NCBI GenBank assembly: GCA_008690995.1
Contig: VRMN01000004.1
Span: forward strand, 310,001 to 374,000
DNA length: 64,000 nt
Direction of reading: 5' to 3'
Source: Porphyridium purpureum
Lineage: Eukaryota > Rhodophyta > Bangiophyceae > Porphyridiales > Porphyridiaceae
The translations under genes and the position numbers were made by a program. The notes below the pieces were generated by a model, which was not told the DNA's origin, ran no database searches, and saw only the letters and a program-made list of their open reading frames with translations. Of the stretch, positions 57,801 to 64,000 are shown piece after piece. Each line of letters begins with the position of its first letter. Position 1 is the first letter of the stretch.

Positions 57801-58387
57801 CTGCTTTCAGTCGCTCCAGATGCCGACGAAATATCGGGTTCGACCACGAGCTTACTCAACCGGTGATCCTCAGGTACGGCGTCCTTTAACTTTGCTAGCC
57901 GTGGATCAACGTTCTCTTCGATGCCGTCGTATCTTGTCGGAATATCCATCCGTTGGCCGCCACTATGTCTTTCACGCTGGTCTTGATTCCGACTGCGGGA
58001 TTCGTCATACCCTGACCCAGTACTTCCGGTCCCATCGCTCGCGCACATCCGCATTCTCCGTCCACTGGCGCCTGTGCGTTGCATGCTGCGCCTGCACAAC
58101 TGACATGATATCACGCCACACATAAGTCCTGAGCATGTCGCTGCGCAGTTGTACCTGTCAACTTGCGCGTGTCGCTCGCGCATGCGGGGATACACACTCG
58201 CACAGATAAACGCCCCAGGCATACAGGCACGCGCGCTCGTGGCAACGCAGCGCTGTCCGCAGCCATCCTTACGCGCTCCACAGGAACACGTCGGACAACA
58301 TGAACACGAGCCAACGTCCATCGTTACACGTCCTCTGTCTGTACCCTCGCCACCGCCTAAATCGCGTTCCAAAGCTATGCCTCTCAT
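54842..58387 (-). CDS. RSH: RelA/SpoT homologue (RSH), bifunctional (p)ppGpp synthase/hydrolase, plastid
   Basis: 1,181 aa. Controls the plastid alarmone ppGpp. HD hydrolase domain ~335-520 with [19 protein letters not shown] and His376-Asp377 in [11 protein letters not shown]. Synthetase domain ~590-710 with [12 protein letters not shown], then [20 protein letters not shown] (Asp658). TGS domain ~775-840 ([27 protein letters not shown]). ACT-type domain ~1,065-1,145 ([23 protein letters not shown]). Both catalytic motifs look intact, so it is probably bifunctional, like bacterial Rel and plant RSH1/RSH4-type proteins. The first ~100 residues are Cys- and Arg-rich and are either transit peptide or translated leader. 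An acidic Ser/Asp insert ([20 protein letters not shown]) precedes ACT. Confidence 0.95.
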   Translation of the reverse strand: [1181 protein letters not shown]

Positions 58388-59268
58388 TCACTCGACGCCC
58401 TTCCCACTGCTGCAAACCTTTGTGCGCGTCCCGCCAGCTCCCACACTCCCACCGCCCTATCGCTCGGGAACCCCACTTCCCTTCCGAGATTTCCACGCAA
58501 CCACCGTTGCTCCACCAAACGTCGCCTCCACTTCGTCTACCAACAAGGCACTATCGATACAAACAACGATCAAGACCGGCTTCAACACCTGCAGACGCAC
58601 CAGCAGACGCGCGGCCAACCAGCACCTCACTCCACGCTCACAACCTCTTCGTCTCTCTCTCTCAGTCTGTCTCTCTGTCTCGCTCCACTTCCTCGCGCTG
58701 CGGCTCTCCCGTGTCGCTGCCCCAGGTACACCGATAAGTACAGTCTGTTCATGGAGCACTGTACAAAGGAATCCCCAGTTCCACGAGTCACTTACACTGT
58801 ACCTCGTTTTATCTGAGCTGCAACCGCAGTTGAGGCGCAGCACAGTTGGGAAAAGCACATCGGAAGCGTTCCTGCGACGACGCATGTCGGCTTTGTCTGA
58901 AGAGGAGCGGAACATAGCAAGGCAATGATGGCTGGAGCGTGGCGGTTTCGCCCACGGTCTCCTTTGATCTCCGGGAATTCGGCAGCAAGAGTGGATGCAT
59001 GGAAGATGCTTTGCTCGAGGCAGTACACAGTGAGAAGCAAGCTTAGTAAATGTTTTCCTGTTTCAGACACCTGCTGGTCGAGCTATCCGGGTGCGTGGAA
59101 GTATTTCGCAATGCATCGTGCGAGATGGAGCTGCAGACTCACGGAAGGCTTTTAAACATTCTCACAGAGGCAAAGCACTCAAACAAGCACACAACGGGAA
59201 AAGCGAATAACAAGAAGCATTTACAAAGCGCAAGTGTGCCAATATTGCTTGACTAGCCGCTTACTGAC
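58388..59268. promoter_or_regulatory. RSH upstream region with clustered GTACAGT/ACTGTAC
   Basis: GTACAGT at 58738-58744 and CACTGTAC at 58757-58764 form an inverted pair 20 bp apart start to start; a further CACTGTAC lies at 58795-58802. They are 370-415 bp before the RSH ATG. TTCATGGAG precedes the second site, as TCATGGA does (reversed) at 41057. Further right, 58810-59268 is the 3' side of RRN3 with no gene seen. Confidence 0.55.
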
Positions 59269-61125
59269 CTAGCTGGTAGCCCGCTGATTGTTTGTTGGCA
59301 ACGACGACGCGGGCGATTCGTCCCAAGATATGCTGATTGGTGCCAGGCGAAGCTTGTTCGGGTTCTGCATGGAAGATGATGAGGTGACACCTTTCGGACG
59401 TTGAACATCAATGGCGGCACTGGACGCGTGGCTGTGAATCGACGTGTGGTCCATGTCCGTCTCGATATCCATGTCCCTGCCGCTGCTCTGCTCCTGTTCC
59501 TGAAGCGTCACAACGTGCGACGTTTCATCAATCGCCCGCCCACACACGAAAAGCGCGTCCACATGGCGTTTTGACTCCCGAAGAAGGTAGCACGGGAATG
59601 GAAAACGCAAGCGAATCACGTTCTTGCGTTTGTTGTGCTTCGTAAAGCTCGGGACCACCACGTACTCATTATCCGCCAGCACGTCCGAACAGTCCAAAAT
59701 GTCAAACTGCGACAGCAGTGACGAAAAGCGCCAGACAAGCCGTTCTGATTCGATCATGCGCAACGGGTTGATGCTACAGCGAATCAGCGAAGCAAGCCGC
59801 AGCGCACGCAACTTTTCGAGTTGTTGCCGATCAGTCGCAGCAAAAAGATCAGTGTGGCACCCAACCATTACGATGGCTATATTTTGAAAGCAGTGGTAGA
59901 ATAGCGAGTGCATCTCTGCGTCCAACACTCCTTCAAGATGATCGGGAAGTGTGTCCACGTAGGTGTGAGACCAAGAAATCATGGTCCTGAGCCACCGGTC
60001 GAGCTCTTCATGCGGCACATTGCGAAGCAGCGCTATGAATGCGGCAGAAAATCGCACGTGTGAAATACGCAGCGACACTGCCAGCGCCGGGTTTGTGAAG
60101 CCCGTGCGCAACCTATCCAGCAACCGGAACGATAACACAGCGTGCTGCGCCCCGACATAAAACAGAGGAAACACGGCGTAATGAGGTGAGTCGACCTGCA
60201 TCACTCGCAGCTCAAAGGCGGCGTAAAAAATTTCAAAACACTCTTCCAGTGAGCAAACGCACGCCGTTGGGTATCCTTGCTGGGTGCTAATGCTGTCAAT
60301 CATGCCAAATACAAGTAATAGACACGCGTCCAGTTTTTCGCTCACGTCTGCTGAGGGGCCCTTGTCAGCCAAGTCCGGCTCAAAAAGAAGCGGTTGAACA
60401 GCGTGATCCGTTTTCGTATGGTCGACCTCCGCATCCATCATGACCACCAGTGTCGTGAGAACGAGTCCAGCGTGCTGGCGAACAAGCGCGCTCCGGCACA
60501 CACAGATGAGACGTGTCAGAAACTCTGTGTAGGAAATTATGGAGCTTTTTTCGCGCCTGTAATGTGGAAGCAGCTGCGCCACAATAGTCGAAAGGAGGGG
60601 CGCGGCGGTTGGGTATGCCTCCAGCAGTTGCATGAGCGACGCAAACAGCAGTGTGCCGTGCGCTGACCCTACGCGAATCATCGTAAACAATGAAGTGATT
60701 CTCCTAAACAGCTGTTCGACATACCTAGCATCGACAGCAGCCACTGCGCGAGCAATGACGGCGTACGACTCGAACACAGCTGGCGGTAACTGATCCAGCG
60801 CAAAGTCCGCGGCTGCTCCTGCGAGTGGCGATGCGGCGTTCAACTTTCCCTGCTTCCTTGCAGCCTTGACAAAGTCGAAATCCACCGCGGCACAAACGAG
60901 CTCATCCCACACGCCTCGGCCGTTATGCGCAACCCAGCGCGCTCCTCGCGCCGCGACATACAGCAGGACGTCGGCGTCAGCTTTCTTGCCGAGCGCATGC
61001 ACCAGGCGCCAGTATTCCACGCGCTCCAGTCCAGACACCTGCGCATCCTCCTCCAAAAGCAGGTCGAGAACAGGCCGCTCCTGCGTCACCATTGCCATCC
61101 TCACTCCATGCCCTGTCTCCTCCAC
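59269..61125 (-). CDS. RRN3: RNA polymerase I initiation factor RRN3 (TIF-IA)
   Basis: 618 aa. RRN3 links RNA polymerase I to the core promoter factor for rRNA transcription and responds to growth signals. It is an all-helical HEAT protein. Matching blocks: LLPHYRREKSSIISYTEFLTRL, LRVMQVDSPHYAVFPLFYVG then FTNPALAVSLRISHVRFSAAFIALL (in RRN3: conserved H.S..VQF..FY and R..A..Y..SF.AR), SINPLRMI (RRN3 NPLKVC), and FPFPCYLLRESKRHVD (RRN3 FPFDPYLLKRS). Length is close to human (651). The C-terminal Ser/Asp/Glu-rich tail is likely regulatory. Start 61125 or the in-frame ATG at 61098. A CT run (GA in sense) lies just upstream. Confidence 0.85.
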   Translation of the reverse strand: MEETGHGVRMAMVTQERPVLDLLLEEDAQVSGLERVEYWRLVHALGKKADADVLLYVAARGARWVAHNGRGVWDELVCAAVDFDFVKAARKQGKLNAASPLAGAAADFALDQLPPAVFESYAVIARAVAAVDARYVEQLFRRITSLFTMIRVGSAHGTLLFASLMQLLEAYPTAAPLLSTIVAQLLPHYRREKSSIISYTEFLTRLICVCRSALVRQHAGLVLTTLVVMMDAEVDHTKTDHAVQPLLFEPDLADKGPSADVSEKLDACLLLVFGMIDSISTQQGYPTACVCSLEECFEIFYAAFELRVMQVDSPHYAVFPLFYVGAQHAVLSFRLLDRLRTGFTNPALAVSLRISHVRFSAAFIALLRNVPHEELDRWLRTMISWSHTYVDTLPDHLEGVLDAEMHSLFYHCFQNIAIVMVGCHTDLFAATDRQQLEKLRALRLASLIRCSINPLRMIESERLVWRFSSLLSQFDILDCSDVLADNEYVVVPSFTKHNKRKNVIRLRFPFPCYLLRESKRHVDALFVCGRAIDETSHVVTLQEQEQSSGRDMDIETDMDHTSIHSHASSAAIDVQRPKGVTSSSSMQNPNKLRLAPISISWDESPASSLPTNNQRATS

Positions 61126-61149
61126 CTACCCCCTGCCCAACCAACCTAC

Positions 61150-61192
<43 letters not shown>

Positions 61193-61519
61193 CACGTAGC
61201 CATCAAAAAGACCCGCGAACCCAAACCGCGGTCGCGGCCGCTCGGCACAATTGTCATCTTTAAACACTCCAAGATGCCAGTATCATGAGAATATGATTTA
61301 ATCATGATATATTAATGATTAAGTGTTTAAAGATGATTTATGTTCATCATCGACGTTTGATCATGGTTTAAAGATGATAATGCAATGATCATTGGCAAAA
61401 AGGGTGGATCTGTGCCTTGCCAGCAAGTTGAGGGAAGAGCTTGGGGGAAAGAGGAAGGAGGAACGGGAGGCACGGGAAGGCAGAGTGCGGCGAGGTTGTG
61501 TGCATAGGAAAGGTTGGGG
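61126..61519. promoter_or_regulatory. Divergent RRN3/PSMB4 promoter with TAAAGATGA motifs
   Basis: A CT run at 61151-61190 is GA in the RRN3 sense. TCATCTTTA at 61254-61262 reads TAAAGATGA toward RRN3, 129 bp before 61125. TAAAGATGA at 61328-61336 and 61369-61377 (41 bp apart) points toward PSMB4, 142-191 bp before its ATG. Between them are degenerate ATGAT/ATCAT units in an AT-rich 120-bp patch. Confidence 0.7.
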
Positions 61520-62257
61520 ATGAAGATTGGAGGCGGGCATGTTCGCGGCGGCGGCGGGGCAGCAGATGGCCCGGTCAAGGTGACGCAGACGCCGTATGTG
61601 GTGGGGAGCTCGGTGCTGGGCGTCAAGTGCATCGATGGCGTGGTGATCAGCTCGGACACGTTGGCGTCGTACGGGTCCATGGCCAAGTTCCGCAAGATTT
61701 CGCGCATCCATAAGGTGTCGGACGCGTGCGTGATCGGCGCCGGCGGAGAGTTCTCGGACTTCCAGGAAATCAAAAAGACCATGGATGGAGTCATGATTGA
61801 GCAGTTTTGCATGGATGACGGTTACGTGCTCACGCCTTCCGCGATCCATCAGTACTTGGTGAGAGTCATGTACGGGCGTCGTAACAAGATGGACCCGCTC
61901 TGGAATCAGGTCGTCATGGCCGGATTTCACGACGGAAAGGCCACGCTCGGTATGGTCGATCAGGTGGGCAGTAACTTTGAGAGCGAAGTCATTGCCACGG
62001 GTTATGGCCTCTACATGGGTTTGCCGCTGTTGCGCAACGCATACCGGCCAGATATCACCGTAGCAGAAGCAAAGAAGCTCCTGGAGGATATCATGCGCGT
62101 GCTCTTCTACCGCGATGCGCGCACTTCCAACTCAATACAGATTGCGGCCGTTACAAAGGACGGTGTGGAGATTTCTGAATTTTACGACCTTGAGACGAAA
62201 TGGGATTATCAGCGCTTCGTCGATGGGGCCCGCAGCGGTGATGTATCCACATGGTAA
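61520..62257 (+). CDS. PSMB4: Proteasome subunit beta type-4 (beta-7, PSMB4)
   Basis: 245 aa. A non-catalytic beta subunit of the 20S proteasome core. VTQTPYVVGSSVLGVKCIDG matches the mature N-terminus of PSMB4 (TQNPMVTGTSVLGVKFEGG in animals), so a ~21-residue propeptide is predicted before Thr22. Further matches: DTLASYGSMAKFRKISRI, RNKMDPLWNQVVMAGF, IATGYGLYMGLPLLR and MRVLFYRDARTSNSIQIAAVT. The ATG at 61520 is used; the codon two earlier is TTG. The family's extended C-terminal arm (YDLETKWDYQRF) is present. Confidence 0.96.
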   Translation: MKIGGGHVRGGGGAADGPVKVTQTPYVVGSSVLGVKCIDGVVISSDTLASYGSMAKFRKISRIHKVSDACVIGAGGEFSDFQEIKKTMDGVMIEQFCMDDGYVLTPSAIHQYLVRVMYGRRNKMDPLWNQVVMAGFHDGKATLGMVDQVGSNFESEVIATGYGLYMGLPLLRNAYRPDITVAEAKKLLEDIMRVLFYRDARTSNSIQIAAVTKDGVEISEFYDLETKWDYQRFVDGARSGDVSTW

Positions 62258-62508
62258 TTTGCTTTTGGACGACTCGATCGCGCGCCCCTGGAAAGAGTTG
62301 TTCTGCGGTTGTGTAAAAAGAACAGATTATCGCACAAATGAGCCTTCTTTATTTTCTTTTTCTTTCCTGTCGGCACGTTCTTAACTCACGTTCGTCATCA
62401 CAGGAGCAGCAAAAGAGCTACGGCAGGTCTCATGACCAATACAAACTTATACAATGACGCACAAGCCAAAACATACCACGTCATGCTCGAATCCGTCGTA
62501 CAATGATT

Positions 62509-63129
62509 TCAACAGTTGCAAGGCTCCTGAGCGGTGTTCTGATTGATCTCGACAGTTTCAGGCAGGAAAAACTCTTCTTCCTGCTCGCCGCGCTTCAAGG
62601 CGAGAGTTGCCACGAGCTGGAAGGCGGCCTCGACGTTGATGTCTTCGGCAGCGCTGGTCTCAAAGTGCGGTACGCCGCCCTTTGCTGCGCACCATTGCTG
62701 TGCGCGCTTCGTTGGAACGGCCTTTGCCCGGTCCACAATGTCGATTTTGTTACCAAGCACCACGAGAGGAAACGTCTCTGGGTCGCGGTTCGCCGCGTAC
62801 GCCAAAAACTCCTCCCGCCACGTCTCGAGGCTCTCAAAGCTTCGGAGGTCTGTCACGTCGTAAACGAGCACGCACGCATCAGATCCACGGTAGAACGCAC
62901 TGCCCAGCGACTGGTATCGCTCCTGCCCGGCTGTGTCCCAGATCTGCAGGTTGGCCATTCGGTCTTCCAGCTCGATGTCTTTGCTCAGAAAATCCGCTCC
63001 TATTGTGGCTTTGTATTGCTGGCTAAAGCGCTGATTCACATATCTCTCCATCAACGACGTCTTGCCAACTCCGCTATCGCCTAGGATGACAATTTTCAAC
63101 AACTTGGTCTTGGACCTCATGTTGGGCAT
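62509..63129 (-). CDS. RAB7: Rab7-type small GTPase
   Basis: 206 aa. Rab7 directs late endosome and vacuole/lysosome traffic. P-loop [11 protein letters not shown] (~17-27), switch [16 protein letters not shown] (the Rab7 form of the effector loop), switch [32 protein letters not shown], guanine-binding NKID and [11 protein letters not shown]. The C-terminus CNC is a double-cysteine geranylgeranylation site. Length is the usual ~205. The start [12 protein letters not shown] is typical; the second ATG three codons in is an alternative. Head to head with ALG2. Confidence 0.96.
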   Translation of the reverse strand: MPNMRSKTKLLKIVILGDSGVGKTSLMERYVNQRFSQQYKATIGADFLSKDIELEDRMANLQIWDTAGQERYQSLGSAFYRGSDACVLVYDVTDLRSFESLETWREEFLAYAANRDPETFPLVVLGNKIDIVDRAKAVPTKRAQQWCAAKGGVPHFETSAAEDINVEAAFQLVATLALKRGEQEEEFFLPETVEINQNTAQEPCNC

Positions 63130-63650
63130 TGTTCCTCTTCTTGTCTTCTTTCTCTCAACCCCACTCTTGTCGTGCCGTTTCGTTTCGTTCGTCCTGCCCT
63201 CGCGAAAAACAGCTACGTCGCTTTAACCCGTGGGTCTTGCCTCAAGAGCTACTTCTGCCGGCACCGATACCAAACCGAGAGCCACGTGACGCGTCGCGCA
63301 GCCGCCGTCGTGACGCGTTGGAGTGGTGACGCGTGCGTATCTTCCTCCTCGTCGTCGTCCAACCGTCACCGTCTCTCTGTTCCACAGACGCTGCTGCTTA
63401 ACACATCGGAAGCGCCCGTTGCCGGCCGGAGCTGTACTTCACTGTACTGACCGTCCATGGAATGTATATTTCATTGTAATGTATTATTCTAGTGTAATGC
63501 TGTATTCCCTTATAATGCTGCATGCCATTGTAATGCGTTATTCCATATCGGAAGCACGCGAGCGGTCGTGCGGAGGGATTGGAGAAGAGTCGTGGAGAGC
63601 TGGTTGGGAGTGGATGCGGTAGCGATGGCGTGAAGGTGGATGGAAGAAGG
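63130..63650. promoter_or_regulatory. Divergent Rab7/ALG2 promoter with 18-bp array
   Basis: CACTGTAC[TG] at 63440 reads GTACAGTG toward Rab7, 311 bp before its ATG. Related 10-mers follow at 63455 (CCATGGAATG), 63472 (CATTGTAATG), 63490 (TAGTGTAATG), 63508 (CCTTATAATG) and 63526 (CATTGTAATG): steps of 15, 17, 18, 18 and 18 bp. The array ends 115 bp before the ALG2 ATG. A short GA-rich leader precedes ALG2. Confidence 0.75.
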
Positions 63651-64000
63651 ATGGTGGACGAGAAGGAAGGGCGGCGCGTGGCAATCGTGCACCCGGATCT
63701 TGGGCTGGGCGGCGCCGAGCGTCTGGTGGTGGATGCCGCGCTCGGGTTGCAGGAACGTGGACACAAAGTGGTGATCTACACCGCGTACCGCGATGTGCAG
63801 CGCTGCTTCCCGGAAGTGCGCCCGCGCCATTTGGGCGGCTCCGTGTCCTGCACGCTCGTCAATACGTACGTGCCGCGCAGCGTGCTGGGGAGGTTCCACG
63901 CCTTGTGTACGGTTATACAGTGCGTCATCCTCGCGTTGTACGTGTGCGTGAACGCATCGCGCGTCGACGTGGCATTCTGCGATATCGTGTCGGCTCCCGC
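63651..64000 (+). CDS. ALG2: Alpha-1,3/1,6-mannosyltransferase ALG2 (5' part, runs off the window)
   Basis: Open from MVDEKEGRRVAIVHPDLGLG at 63651 to the window end (116 codons, partial). ALG2 adds the second and third mannoses to the lipid-linked oligosaccharide on the cytosolic ER face. RVAIVHPDLGLGGAERLVVD and AALGLQERGHKVVIYTA are nearly the animal ALG2 N-terminus (HPDLGIGGAERLVVDAALALQ), and YVPRSVLGRFHALCTVI matches LPRSLFGRFHALCAYL. The GGAER motif is typical of GT4 glycosyltransferases. The catalytic C-terminal half lies outside the window. Confidence 0.93.
   Translation, partial: MVDEKEGRRVAIVHPDLGLGGAERLVVDAALGLQERGHKVVIYTAYRDVQRCFPEVRPRHLGGSVSCTLVNTYVPRSVLGRFHALCTVIQCVILALYVCVNASRVDVAFCDIVSAP

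Noticed and set aside
58149-58928. 259-codon plus-strand frame over the RSH start and upstream region
   Set aside because: Pro/Ser/Thr-rich low complexity with no domain; half of it is antisense to the RSH N-terminus.

Overview
The window is a gene-dense, essentially intron-free piece of a eukaryotic nuclear genome, about 31 protein genes in 64 kb. Nearly every gene is one uninterrupted reading frame, including frames of 900 to 1,180 codons. Gene content combines core eukaryotic machinery (CCT chaperonin, proteasome, exocyst, symplekin, RRN3, Rab7, ALG2) with plastid genes (zeta-carotene desaturase, RelA/SpoT homologue, organelle helical-repeat protein). An intron-poor, moderately GC-rich photosynthetic eukaryote fits best. 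I infer a unicellular red alga of the Porphyridium kind; this rests on gene architecture and not on any database match.

Layout. 0-4 kb: a lower-GC gene of unknown function, a hairpin-forming inverted repeat and a Ty1/copia relic. 4-10 kb: CCT1, SDHAF4, a short-chain dehydrogenase and a possible primase-like gene. 11-24 kb: a type I metacaspase, a C2H2 zinc-finger protein, a peroxiredoxin-like plastid protein, GAR transformylase, a serine-rich protein and a receptor-like kinase. 24-34.5 kb: exocyst SEC5, a small membrane protein, symplekin, a 51-residue membrane protein and AsnRS. 34.5-48.2 kb: ZDS, an OPR-like organelle protein, two protein kinases, MoaA/CNX2, SAM synthetase and SAH hydrolase. 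48.8-64 kb: a MYB-related factor, exocyst SEC6, RSH, RRN3, proteasome beta-7 (PSMB4), Rab7 and the start of ALG2.

Functional links: SAM synthetase and SAH hydrolase, successive arms of the methyl cycle, are head to head. SEC5 and SEC6 belong to one tethering complex. CCT1, PSMB4, RRN3 and AsnRS are housekeeping protein-production and quality-control genes.

The most interesting signal is non-coding. Several promoters hold short motifs that are oriented toward the gene and arranged in phased arrays of 11, 18 or 20 bp: TAAAGATGA, GTACAGTG and related units, and telobox-like AAACCCTAA. The octamer CACTGTAC/GTACAGTG occurs at least 11 times between genes and I saw it only twice inside genes. A second candidate is the 8.0-10.3 kb gene, which appears to join a CHC2-like zinc site to an archaeo-eukaryotic-primase-like domain.
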